Source: Paracoccus sp. (in: a-proteobacteria)
Lineage (GTDB): Bacteria > Pseudomonadota > Alphaproteobacteria > Rhodobacterales > Rhodobacteraceae
Direction of reading: 5' to 3'
Length of the DNA stretch: 64,000 nucleotides
Assembly: GCA_030538425.1 (NCBI GenBank)
Contig: JAUNTZ010000007.1
Location: forward strand, 18,086-82,085
In this document: one piece after another, positions 35,269 through 43,395 of the stretch
How positions within the stretch are numbered: position 1 is the stretch's first letter
Layout of the letters: each line of letters opens with the position of its first letter
Made by a program: the position numbers and the translations under genes
The notes under the pieces: model-generated
Told to the model about the DNA's origin: nothing
Seen by the model: the letters and a program-made list of their open reading frames with translations, nothing else
Database searches by the model: none

Positions 35269-36893
35269 AGGTCGGAGCAGACCGCGCGGATGCGCTCTAG
35301 CATGGCGGGGTCGATCCCCCCGGGCAGAGCCACCGCCGCCCATGCGTCCAGATAATGCGCGGCGCGGTAGCGGTGGCCGTAGCCCGGCGGCGGATCAAGC
35401 GAGACGACCATATCAAGCGCCATCTGCAACATGGTGACCATCGGATACCACCGCATCTGCGGGCTGACATCGGGGGCGCGTGGCTCGGACATCCATTCGG
35501 GTTCGCGCCATGCGCTTGCCGGAGAATAGAACACGATCGGGTCGCTGCCATATTGGATGAACACCACCCGCATCCGGCCCCAGCCTTCGGATGAGACCGG
35601 CTCACGCCCGTTGGAAAACCGCACCACATCGCCTTGCCCGATCTGCGGAAGCACGAAGGGAGAGCCGGGGTTGCGCCGCTCGGTCGTCTGCAACCACATA
35701 TTCGAGGTAAAGGGCGGCCCGGCCCAAAGCGCGCCGTCAATCGGGTCAGAAATCGTCTGCAGCGGATCGAGCGAGTTCATCGAGGCCCAGGCCCCAAGGC
35801 TGATCCCGAAGAGGTAAAGCCGTGGTCGCGCCCCCGCCGGACGCGCCCGCCATTCGTCATAAACCGCGTCGAACAGGGCCTGAGCGGTCTCAAGCCCGGT
35901 ATTGGTCTCGGCAATCAGCGCCAGAAACGACGACAGGTAGGAATATTGAATCCCCACCGTCGCGACATTGCCACCGAGCAGATATTCCAGCGAATCGTGC
36001 GCGGCGGGCTCCATCCAGCCGGTGCCGGTGGGCACCGCGATCACAAGCGCCGCGCGGTCGAAGGCGCCGGTGCGTCTCAGCTCGGCCACGGCGATCTGCG
36101 CGCGCTCGGCCGCGGTCTCGCCCTGTTCGCGCCCGATATAGATGCGCAAGGGCTCAATCGCGGGGCGGCCCGTCACCTCAGTAATGCGGGCGGCGGTGGG
36201 CCCGCTGAGGGCGAAGTTGCGCCCCCGCTCACCCATCGCGGCCCAGTCGATCAGCGAGCCGGGGCCGCCCGCCCGCCAGCCTTGGGAGGGCGGCGGCGTG
36301 TCGGGATCGGTGAAACGTGCTGCGGCAGCCGATGCGTCATCGGCGGCGCGGAACAGCGTGCGCACCACGCCCCGGTCGGTCAGGATGAACAGCACCGTCA
36401 CCACGATCAGCAAGCCGATCAGATTGGCCGCAGCGGGCGCGATATAGGCGCGTAAGCGGCGGCGGGTATGGTCAAAGAGGATCTGGATGATCCGCCCGAC
36501 CAACAGGATAGCCAGCCATGTGGCCGCCGCGATCAGCAGCGTCTCCATCATATCGGTCTGCGAAAGCGTCTCCATGCCCACCCGCGCGCGGACCGAGTTC
36601 TGCCAGTCGAGATATTGCGACAAAAACCAGACCAGAATGCCGATCACCGGCGCGGTGATGATGGTATGGGCAACCTGCGAGGCCCGCCCGCGCAGGCGCG
36701 GCAGCTCAAACGCGCGCCAGAAGCTGAGGATCCAGGACATGATCCCATAGCCAAGCCCCGCCATCACCCCGCCCAGAAGGCCCTGAGTGACAGCGGTGCG
36801 CGGGATCAGCGAGGGCGTCAGCGCCGCGCAGAGAAACAGGATGGCCGCCAGAAAGGACAGCATTTGCGGAAGCTGGAACAAGCGGCGCATCAT
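35256..36893 (-). CDS. Membrane protein with C-terminal alpha/beta-hydrolase domain (Abhydrolase_9-like)
   Basis: The 545-residue protein has an N-terminal membrane part with four or five helices (residues of about 8 to 180) followed by a hydrolase domain. The nucleophile is in LYLFGISLGAWAS (GxSxG, about 368), with TDRGVV and GWRAGGPGSLIDW before it. Two-domain proteins of this type are common in actinobacteria and alphaproteobacteria, but their substrate is unknown; lipid or ester hydrolysis at the membrane is plausible. It overlaps the anchored dienelactone-hydrolase-like gene. The ribosome site is weak. Confidence 0.78.
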   Translation of the reverse strand: MMRRLFQLPQMLSFLAAILFLCAALTPSLIPRTAVTQGLLGGVMAGLGYGIMSWILSFWRAFELPRLRGRASQVAHTIITAPVIGILVWFLSQYLDWQNSVRARVGMETLSQTDMMETLLIAAATWLAILLVGRIIQILFDHTRRRLRAYIAPAAANLIGLLIVVTVLFILTDRGVVRTLFRAADDASAAAARFTDPDTPPPSQGWRAGGPGSLIDWAAMGERGRNFALSGPTAARITEVTGRPAIEPLRIYIGREQGETAAERAQIAVAELRRTGAFDRAALVIAVPTGTGWMEPAAHDSLEYLLGGNVATVGIQYSYLSSFLALIAETNTGLETAQALFDAVYDEWRARPAGARPRLYLFGISLGAWASMNSLDPLQTISDPIDGALWAGPPFTSNMWLQTTERRNPGSPFVLPQIGQGDVVRFSNGREPVSSEGWGRMRVVFIQYGSDPIVFYSPASAWREPEWMSEPRAPDVSPQMRWYPMVTMLQMALDMVVSLDPPPGYGHRYRAAHYLDAWAAVALPGGIDPAMLERIRAVCSDLCEN

Positions 36894-36962
36894 GAACCCG
36901 TCAATGGAAAACGCGCGGACCCTAGCAATAAATCGCCCTCTCGGAAAGGCGCGGGTGGCGGC

Positions 36963-37790
36963 TCAGGTCTCGTTCAGGATATAGCGGTGATAGCGTTGCA
37001 AAAGCGCCAGACCGAGCAGCGTGCAGACGGCAGAAATCCCGAACACATAGCTATAGCTCACATAATCGGCGGAATAGCTGTGATAAAACCCGTTGCGCAT
37101 CTCACCGATGGCATGGGCGACGGGGTTATACCAAAGATAATCCCGCCAGGGCCGCGGCACGGCCTCCAGCGTGAAAAAGATGCATGAGATGATAAACAGC
37201 GGGCGTGTCAGGATGCTCCACAGTTTTTCCCAGACCGGGAAGAAGGAAAACAGAAAGCAGTTGAGCACCCCCACGCCCACCGCAAGCGCCGAGATCATCG
37301 CGTAGGACATCAGGATCGGGCCGATCTGCGGGTCGGTGCGGGTTTCCCAGAAAATCATGATGCCCGCGAAAATGATATATCCGACAAGCAGTTGCGTCAG
37401 CAGATTGACCAGAATCCGCGCGATCAGCGCATCGGTATAGGTCACCGCCGGATAAAACAGCAGCGCCCGAGAGAATTGCAGCGATGTCGCGACCTTACTG
37501 CTGATCTGCGTGAACAGCAGCAGCGGCACCAGACCCGTGGCGTAAAAGATCTGAAAATTCACCCCCAGCATCGGCTGGCGCGAAACAACTGAGAAGACCA
37601 TGGTCAGCAGCGCGATACCGGCCACCGGCTCAAGGATGGCCCAGATATAGCCGCCGCCGGTCTTGCCGTAGGTGGTGGACATCTCGCGCAGCATCAGCGC
37701 CCAGATCGTGCGCAGCATGGCAAAGCGCCGCGTGCCATTGACGGGACGCAGCTTGCGCGGCGGTGAATTTGGTGCGGTCTGGTCGGTCAT
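36963..37790 (-). CDS. ABC-2-type permease (KpsM/Wzm-like polysaccharide export)
   Basis: The 275-residue protein has six predicted membrane helices and the family segment LREMSTTYGKTGGGYIWAIL near 33, WAILEPVAGIALLTM, and the C-terminal PLFIISCIFFTLEAVPRPWR then YLWYNPVAHAIGEMRNGFY. These are typical of capsule or O-antigen exporter permeases. Its ATPase partner (KpsT/Wzt) is not next to it, so it must use one from elsewhere. Its base composition is slightly less GC-rich than its neighbours, which could reflect transfer. It is co-directional with the hydrolase genes but separated by 69 bases. Confidence 0.88.
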   Translation of the reverse strand: MTDQTAPNSPPRKLRPVNGTRRFAMLRTIWALMLREMSTTYGKTGGGYIWAILEPVAGIALLTMVFSVVSRQPMLGVNFQIFYATGLVPLLLFTQISSKVATSLQFSRALLFYPAVTYTDALIARILVNLLTQLLVGYIIFAGIMIFWETRTDPQIGPILMSYAMISALAVGVGVLNCFLFSFFPVWEKLWSILTRPLFIISCIFFTLEAVPRPWRDYLWYNPVAHAIGEMRNGFYHSYSADYVSYSYVFGISAVCTLLGLALLQRYHRYILNET

Positions 37791-37908
37791 GGGCCTTCCC
37801 GCCCGCGCGGGCTTTGCGCGGGTGAGGCTGTCTTAGCGCGGCGTCACGGGGCTTGGCAAGGATCGGGCGCGCGCGGCTGCGTTGGGGGTGCGCCGCGGCA
37901 GGCTCGCG

Positions 37909-38271
37909 TCAGGCCTGCACAGCGCCGGTGCTGAATGAAACCGATTCGCCGCAGCCGCAACTGTCGGTCACGTTCGGGTTGCGGAACCGGAATCCGCTGT
38001 CCAGAAGGCCGGTTTCATAGTCGATTTCCGTGCCGAACAGGAACATCTGCGCCATGGGCGCGATCAGCACGCGGGCCGCGCCCTGTTCGACCACCTCTTC
38101 GCCGGGGGTGGGGGTCTCGGCCAGCTCCATCGTGTATTCCATCCCCGCGCAGCCGCCTTTTTTCAGGCCGATGCGCAGGCCAAAGGCCGCCTTGCCCGCC
38201 ATCAGCCGGGCAATCTGCGCCTCGGCGGCGGGGCTGATGGTCACGGGGCTTTTGCCGGGGATCGAAAACAT
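37909..38271 (-). CDS. IscA/HesB-family iron-sulfur assembly protein
   Basis: The 120-residue protein has the A-type carrier signature. The three cysteines are in KKGGCAGMEY (about 41) and SCGCGES (about 105 and 107). These bind iron or a [2Fe-2S]/[4Fe-4S] cluster for transfer to apo-enzymes. It may belong to the SufA/IscA/ErpA group, but the exact member cannot be chosen from sequence alone. No suf or isc genes flank it. It lies downstream of purL, 120 bases away. Confidence 0.92.
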   Translation of the reverse strand: MFSIPGKSPVTISPAAEAQIARLMAGKAAFGLRIGLKKGGCAGMEYTMELAETPTPGEEVVEQGAARVLIAPMAQMFLFGTEIDYETGLLDSGFRFRNPNVTDSCGCGESVSFSTGAVQA

Positions 38272-38359
38272 GGGAAACCTCTGTTGCGCAGGTTTAATGT
38301 AGGGGCGCGGGGGGCGCTTCTCAACCCTTGGCCGCGCCCCGTGTTGGGGCGCGGGTTAT

Positions 38360-38381
38360 GAGTATTTTTGCACAGAAGAAG
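38360..38381. repeat. Dispersed intergenic element, copy 1 (GAGTATTT...CAGAAGAAG type)
   Basis: GAGTATTTTTGCACAGAAGA ending in AG lies just after the purL stop, reading on the plus strand; the minus strand gives CTTCTTCTGTGC after purL. It is one of five related sequences in the window. Confidence 0.6.
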
Positions 38382-38391
38382 CCCCGAGGGC

Positions 38392-40557
38392 TCAAGCTGC
38401 GCCGATGGCCTGCGCGAAGGCGCTGCGATAGAGCTGCGACAGCTCGGCCAGATCGGCGGCGTCCTCGCCCAGTTGCACAGCCTGCCCGCCAAAGCTGCCG
38501 ACCTGCGCCGCAGGGATCCCGGCCTTTTGCGCGGCGGCAAGGATCACCTCCGCCCCGGCGGCATCGCAGGCGACCAGATAGCGGGCCTGATCCTCACCGA
38601 AGAGTTCCGCGATATCGCTGCTGTCGAGCCGCAGGCCAAGCCCGGCACCCTCAGCCATCTCAAACGCGGCCAGTGCCAGCCCGCCATCCGACAGATCGGC
38701 ACAGGCGCGGATCGACCCCCGCATCTCGCGGATGAACGCACCGTGCTTGCGCTCGGCGTCCAGATCGACGGGCGGGGCGTCGCCTGCCTCGATGCCGAAG
38801 GCCTCGGCGGCAAGGGCGGATTGGCCCAGATGGCGGCCCGTGGCGCCGACCAGCAGCGCGACATCGCCCTCGGCAGGCTGACCGGCGATGAGATCCGCCA
38901 GATTCTCGATCAGGCCGACCCCGCCAATCGTGGGCGTGGGCAGGATGCCCTTGCCGTCGGTTTCGTTATAAAGCGACACGTTGCCCGACACGATCGGGAA
39001 ATCAAGCGCGCGGCAAGCCTCACCGATCCCTTTGATCGCGCCGACGAGTTGCCCCATGATCTCGGGCTTTTCGGGATTGCCGAAGTTCAGGTTATCGGTC
39101 GTCGCAAGGGGCGTGGCGCCCACCGCGCAAAGGTTGCGATAGGCTTCGGCCACGGCCTGTTTGCCGCCTGCGTAAGGGTTGGCCTTGACGTAGCGCGGGG
39201 TCACATCGCTGGTAAAGGCAAGCGCCTTGTCGGTGCCATGGACCCGCACCACACCCGCGCCCATGCCGGGACGGCGGATCGTGTCGGCGCCGACCTGCGT
39301 GTCATATTGTTCCCAGACCCATGCCTTATGCGCATGGTTGGGTGAGCCGATCAGCGCGCGCAGCGCCGCAATCGGCGTGATCCGGGGCAGCGCGTCAAGC
39401 GCCGCAGGGGCGAGGGTTTCGACCCAAGGCCGATCATATTCCGGCGCGCTGCTGGAGAGTTTCGACAGCGGCAGATCGGCCACGACTTCATTGCCATGCA
39501 GGATCAGGAAACGGTCCTCGGCAATGGTTTCACCGACCACGGCGAAATCGAGATCCCATTTTTCAAAGATCGCCCGCGCCTCGGCCTCACGCTCGGGCTT
39601 GAGCACCATCAGCATCCGTTCCTGGCTTTCCGACAGCATCATCTCATAGGCGGTCATGGCGTTTTCGCGCTGCGGGACGTGATCGAGGTTGAGCTGAATC
39701 CCAAGCCCGCCCTTGTCACCCATCTCGACCGCCGAACAGGTGAGCCCCGCCGCGCCCATATCCTGAATCGAGATCACGGAATCGGTCGCCATCAGTTCCA
39801 GGCAGGCTTCCAGCAGGCATTTTTCGGTGAAGGGGTCGCCGACCTGCACGGTGGGGCGCTTTTCCTCGATCGTGTCGTCAAACTCGGCGGAGGCCATGGT
39901 CGCGCCGCCGACGCCATCGCGGCCGGTTTTCGCGCCCAGATACACCACCGGCATACCGACGCCCGAGGCGGCCGAGTAGAAAATCTTGTCCGTATCGGCC
40001 AGACCGGCGGCAAAGGCGTTCACCAGACAGTTGCCGTCATAAGCGGGGTGGAATCGCACCTCGCCGCCGACGTTCGGCACACCGAATGCGTTGCCATAGG
40101 CACCGATGCCTTCGACCACGCCTTTGACCAGATGCGCGGTCTTAGGGTGTTCGGGGCGGCCAAAGCTCAGCGCGTCCATCGCGGCAATCGGGCGCGCGCC
40201 CATGGTGAACACGTCGCGCAGGATGCCGCCGACGCCGGTCGCCGCGCCCTGATGGGGCTCGATATAGGAGGGGTGGTTGTGGCTTTCCATTTTGAAAACA
40301 ACGGCTTGCCCGTCGCCGATATCCACGACGCCTGCGTTTTCGCCGGGGCCGCAAATGACCTGCGGGCCTTCGGTATGCAGGGTGCGCAGCCATTTCTTCG
40401 ACGATTTATAGGAACAATGCTCATTCCACATCGCGCTGAAAATGCCGAGTTCCGTAAAGGTCGGCTCGCGTCCGATGATCTCAAGGATGCGCTGATATTC
40501 GTCGGGCTTCAGCCCATGGGCTGCGATCAGCTCTTCGGTGATGGTCGGATCGGTCAT
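38392..40557 (-). CDS. purL: Phosphoribosylformylglycinamidine synthase subunit PurL
   Basis: PurL with PurS and PurQ amidates FGAR to FGAM with ATP and glutamine-derived ammonia in purine synthesis. The 721-residue length fits the small PurL. Signatures include [17 protein letters not shown] (about 42), [35 protein letters not shown], a DMGAAGL loop and, in the second half, the repeated AIRS-like fold with [11 protein letters not shown] 40557 is chosen because AAAGGGGGC precedes it; upstream codons are non-homologous. purQ and purS are not in the window. Confidence 0.97.
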   Translation of the reverse strand: MTDPTITEELIAAHGLKPDEYQRILEIIGREPTFTELGIFSAMWNEHCSYKSSKKWLRTLHTEGPQVICGPGENAGVVDIGDGQAVVFKMESHNHPSYIEPHQGAATGVGGILRDVFTMGARPIAAMDALSFGRPEHPKTAHLVKGVVEGIGAYGNAFGVPNVGGEVRFHPAYDGNCLVNAFAAGLADTDKIFYSAASGVGMPVVYLGAKTGRDGVGGATMASAEFDDTIEEKRPTVQVGDPFTEKCLLEACLELMATDSVISIQDMGAAGLTCSAVEMGDKGGLGIQLNLDHVPQRENAMTAYEMMLSESQERMLMVLKPEREAEARAIFEKWDLDFAVVGETIAEDRFLILHGNEVVADLPLSKLSSSAPEYDRPWVETLAPAALDALPRITPIAALRALIGSPNHAHKAWVWEQYDTQVGADTIRRPGMGAGVVRVHGTDKALAFTSDVTPRYVKANPYAGGKQAVAEAYRNLCAVGATPLATTDNLNFGNPEKPEIMGQLVGAIKGIGEACRALDFPIVSGNVSLYNETDGKGILPTPTIGGVGLIENLADLIAGQPAEGDVALLVGATGRHLGQSALAAEAFGIEAGDAPPVDLDAERKHGAFIREMRGSIRACADLSDGGLALAAFEMAEGAGLGLRLDSSDIAELFGEDQARYLVACDAAGAEVILAAAQKAGIPAAQVGSFGGQAVQLGEDAADLAELSQLYRSAFAQAIGAA

Positions 40558-40635
40558 GGCAGCCCCCTTTGGCATTTGCCGCGTTTTAGGACCAACCGCG
40601 CGCCATGGAAAGGCCCGCGCCCCTGCACGATGCGC

Positions 40636-40661
40636 AAAAAAAAGACCGGGCAAGGCCCGGC
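40636..40661 (-). terminator. Terminator of the endolysin-holin unit
   Basis: On the minus strand GCCGGGC, a short loop and GCCCGGT are followed by eight T (40643 down to 40636). It lies about 175 bases past the holin stop and just upstream of purL, so it should end the lysis transcript before purL. Confidence 0.75.
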
Positions 40662-40756
40662 CTGAAGTCCAACAGGGAGGTGAAGGGCAAAGAGTTGCCT
40701 CTGTCGCGCCTTCGCTGTCTGAATTATGGGCAGAATGAGGATCATACAAGATAAAT

Positions 40757-40776
40757 CATGCTGCACTTGCAGCATG
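40757..40776. promoter_or_regulatory. 20-bp perfect palindrome in the holin-purL gap
   Basis: CATGCTGCA (40757-40765) and TGCAGCATG (40768-40776) are a perfect 9-bp inverted repeat with a 2-base centre. It could be a regulator-binding site for an unannotated transcript or a hairpin in the holin mRNA. No regulator was assigned. The rest of 40558-40837 has no gene that I can support. Confidence 0.35.
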
Positions 40777-40837
40777 GCCGCTATGCGTTACCGTCATGCC
40801 ACAATCGACTTTCGTCGTATTATCGCAGAAAAACCCA

Positions 40838-41356
40838 TTATTTACGATAGCTTGCCGCCCATTCCGCAAGTGCCGGGTTGTCGGCAAAGTGGGACATCGG
40901 CACCGGCGTCTTTTCGCCTGTGGGCTGCTCCATCTCCGGCACCGGGGGCTGAACGGTTTTGCGAATGCGATAATAATGGGCTTCGCGCGCGCCGAAATAG
41001 AACGAGACGATGGCGCCCAGCAGCCACCAAAGCGGCTCGGGGATGGTCGCAAGCCCCTGCATCCGCAGCCCGAACCCCGCAGGTTCCGCCATCGCATAGA
41101 CAAACAGCCCAAGCGTGCCAAGCGCAAGCGCAGGGCGGGGCAGGCGGTTCAGACCGTTGACGAAACTGTCGAACCAATGCGCGGGGGCGTGGCTGAACTC
41201 ACCGCCATGCTGGCTGATGGCATGGGCATAGGCGGCCTCGTCCAGCTCCATCCGGCGGGTGGCGTTGGGGGTAAAGACCTCGGCCATGCCGGTGGCGGCA
41301 TTGCCGATGGCGGTGGCGGTGGGGCCAAGGCCCAGAATTCGGCTCATCATGCCCAT
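40838..41356 (-). CDS. Holin-family protein (GTA lysis type)
   Basis: The 172-residue product has two or three membrane helices: ALALGTLGLFVYAMAEPAGF near 78, and EPLWWLLGAIVSFYFGAREA near 108. A glycine-rich N-terminus and a charged Pro-rich tail complete the 3TM-holin pattern. Its start overlaps the endolysin stop by 10 bases, so the two are translated as a lysis cassette. In Rhodobacter capsulatus a comparable holin/endolysin pair lies away from the main GTA cluster and releases GTA particles. The same role is inferred here. No GTA structural genes are in the window. Confidence 0.82.
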   Translation of the reverse strand: MGMMSRILGLGPTATAIGNAATGMAEVFTPNATRRMELDEAAYAHAISQHGGEFSHAPAHWFDSFVNGLNRLPRPALALGTLGLFVYAMAEPAGFGLRMQGLATIPEPLWWLLGAIVSFYFGAREAHYYRIRKTVQPPVPEMEQPTGEKTPVPMSHFADNPALAEWAASYRK

Positions 41357-41955
41357 TTGGCGGTCCTTTGCTGATGCTGCGCGGCGGTGAGGTGAAAGCG
41401 GGGCGCGATGAACGCCTCGGCCCGCGTGATCCAGCCGCCCTTGCCGCCCGCGCGGGTGCGGGCATATTTGCGGCTGGCGGGGCGGGCATCGGCAAGCGCA
41501 TAGTAATAGTTGCGCCGCGCGATGCCGTAGCCATCGGCGATATGGCGCGGTGCGGCACGGGCCGCAGCCCCGGCTGCCGCGATGGTCTGCGGCCCGATCA
41601 CCCCGTCATCGGCGCAGGGAAAGCCCATCGCGCTGATCATCCGCTGCAGGATTTTGACCGCATTCGCGCCGGCATTGACATACATATCGAACATGGACGC
41701 CTGCAGCGGTTCGGGCATCCGGTCGATGCGCGGGCGGCGATAGTAATGTTCCTTATAGATATCCACCGCCTGCGCACGGGTGAGCGCCCGCACATCGGCC
41801 ACGTCAATGCGCCCGTCGCGGTTGAGATCCAGCCCAAGCCTGCGCATCGTGCCGATGGTGACGCCGTATTTCGTCGCCCCGCCCGGATCGTCGGGGTCAT
41901 TCACAAAGCCCCCCTCGCGCGCCACGATCTCGGCGGCGATCTGATCGACATTCAT
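41347..41955 (-). CDS. Endolysin, glycoside hydrolase family 108-type (GTA/phage)
   Basis: The 202-residue protein begins with the GH108 pattern IVAREGGFVNDPDDPGGATK, with the catalytic Glu in REGGF (about 14). YGVTIGTMRR and LDLNRDGRIDVADVRALTRA follow, the latter a dockerin/EF-hand-like insertion. The core DMYVNAGANAVKILQRM and the C-terminal GYGIARRNYYYALA complete the family. It cleaves the glycan strands of peptidoglycan once the holin opens the membrane. AAAGGGGA precedes ATG 41955, and a CtrA-type box lies about 50 bases upstream. There is no signal peptide, as expected for holin-dependent release. Confidence 0.88.
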   Translation of the reverse strand: MNVDQIAAEIVAREGGFVNDPDDPGGATKYGVTIGTMRRLGLDLNRDGRIDVADVRALTRAQAVDIYKEHYYRRPRIDRMPEPLQASMFDMYVNAGANAVKILQRMISAMGFPCADDGVIGPQTIAAAGAAARAAPRHIADGYGIARRNYYYALADARPASRKYARTRAGGKGGWITRAEAFIAPRFHLTAAQHQQRTAKWA

Positions 41956-42004
41956 CTGTCGTCCCCTTTTCGCAATGAAAACGGGGACAGGTTGGGGCCG
42001 GTTG

Positions 42005-42020
42005 GTTAACGCAGGGTTAA
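42005..42020 (-). promoter_or_regulatory. Consensus CtrA-type box upstream of the endolysin gene
   Basis: On the minus strand the sequence is TTAACCCTGCGTTAAC, which is TTAA-N7-TTAA followed by C, the full CtrA consensus. It is 50 bases upstream of the endolysin start and inside the gap after ccmE. CtrA is known to control GTA expression and release in Rhodobacterales. Binding here is inferred. Confidence 0.65.
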
Positions 42021-42036
42021 ACCGGCGAGCGTTGCC

Positions 42037-42480
42037 TTACGCGTTGGGGTCCACATAAACGCCGGTTTCTTTCAGCGAATCCATCACCTCGCGCGGCATA
42101 TAGTTCTCATCATGCTTGGCGAGGATTTCGGACGCCACAAAGACCCCATTTTCCAGCCGCCCGGTGCCGATCATGCCCTGACCTTCCTGAAAGAGGTCCG
42201 GCAACACGCCCTGAAAGCTGACCGCGATCACCTCAGCGCCGTCGGTCACGCGAAAGCTGATCACCTCACTTTGGCCGCGCATCAGGCTGCCTTCCTCAAC
42301 CAGACCGCCAAGGCGGAAGGTCTCGGTCGCCTCGGGCGGGGCCTCGACGACCTGCGAGGGTGAGCGATAGAGGTTGATGCCGTCGCGGAAGGCGTAGCCA
42401 ATCAGCGGCACCGCGATCAGAAGCATCAGCGCGGTAACCAGAAGGATCTGGATGCGGCGTTGTTTCTTGAGCGATTTCAT
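42037..42480 (-). CDS. ccmE: Cytochrome c maturation heme chaperone CcmE
   Basis: CcmE covalently holds heme in the periplasm and passes it to CcmF/CcmH for attachment to apocytochrome c. The 147 residues have an N-terminal membrane anchor (IQILLVTALMLLIAVPLIGY) and an OB-fold. The heme-binding His is in LAKHDENYMP (HxxxY, about 122). GGAGGA precedes the start, 18 bases after murI. It is separated from ccmF and ccmH, which are about 5.5 kb away on the other strand. Confidence 0.96.
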   Translation of the reverse strand: MKSLKKQRRIQILLVTALMLLIAVPLIGYAFRDGINLYRSPSQVVEAPPEATETFRLGGLVEEGSLMRGQSEVISFRVTDGAEVIAVSFQGVLPDLFQEGQGMIGTGRLENGVFVASEILAKHDENYMPREVMDSLKETGVYVDPNA

Positions 42481-42498
42481 ATCGTTCCTCCTGCTTGT

Positions 42499-43311
42499 TC
42501 AGGCGGCTTCAAATCTGATTTTGCGCCGCAGAAACTGCGTCGCCTTGGATGAGACGCGGGCCGGGTCGCCCGTGGTCAGATAGGTGCTCTCCTGTCCCGG
42601 GCCTGCGAATTCGGGGCGGCGGGTCAGGTAATCGGCAAGGCTTTCCGCGACCAGATCAGCCTGGCTGAACACCTTGACCTCGGGGCCGAGTGCGGCCTGA
42701 AAGGCGGGCTCCATCAGCGGGTAATGGGTGCAGCCCAGAATCGCGGCCTGCGGATGCGGCATCCGGCGTTTGAGCGCCTCGACATGGCTTGTCACAAGCG
42801 CCTCGGCCAGAATTTCGTCGCCATCCTCAATGGCATCGACCACGCCGCCACAGGGCTGCGCCTCAACATCGACGCCAATCGCGCGAAAGGCCAGTTCGCG
42901 CTGAAAGGCGCGGCTGGCGACGGTGGCGGGGGTGGCAAACAGGGCCACATGCTTGACCTCGACCTCTCGCGGGGGGGAATTGTCGCCCCATTGCCGCTCG
43001 GTCAGCGCCTCGATCAGCGGCACGAAGACGCCCAGGACGCGCTTGCCCTCAGGCACGAAGCCTTCCTGCATCCGGCGCAAAGCCGCCGCAGAGGCCGTGT
43101 TGCAGGCCAGAATCACCAGATCGCAGCCCCGATCCCACAGCTTTTGCGTGGCGGCGCAGGTCAGCTCATAGATATCGTCGGCGGTGCGCACGCCATAAGG
43201 CGCGTGCGCGCTGTCGGCGAAATAGACAAGCGGCAGATCGGGCAGGCGGTGCTGAATCGCCCTGTGGACGGTCAGCCCGCCAAGTCCCGAATCGAATACG
43301 CCAACTGCCAT
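42499..43311 (-). CDS. murI: Glutamate racemase
   Basis: MurI makes D-glutamate for peptidoglycan. The 270 residues have both catalytic cysteines in [15 protein letters not shown] (about 72) and [12 protein letters not shown] (about 187), with [14 protein letters not shown] at the N-terminus. It is co-directional with ccmE, and the gap of 18 bases suggests one transcript. It has no neighbouring mur genes. Start 43311 has no strong ribosome site, but the family begins exactly there. Confidence 0.95.
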   Translation of the reverse strand: MAVGVFDSGLGGLTVHRAIQHRLPDLPLVYFADSAHAPYGVRTADDIYELTCAATQKLWDRGCDLVILACNTASAAALRRMQEGFVPEGKRVLGVFVPLIEALTERQWGDNSPPREVEVKHVALFATPATVASRAFQRELAFRAIGVDVEAQPCGGVVDAIEDGDEILAEALVTSHVEALKRRMPHPQAAILGCTHYPLMEPAFQAALGPEVKVFSQADLVAESLADYLTRRPEFAGPGQESTYLTTGDPARVSSKATQFLRRKIRFEAA

Positions 43312-43395
43312 CTATTTGCCCCTGTCAGGCTGATTTTCTCAGATTATCCCTGAGATAAGCCCGACAGGCGCAAAAGTCCATTGCAAGGCGGCGGG

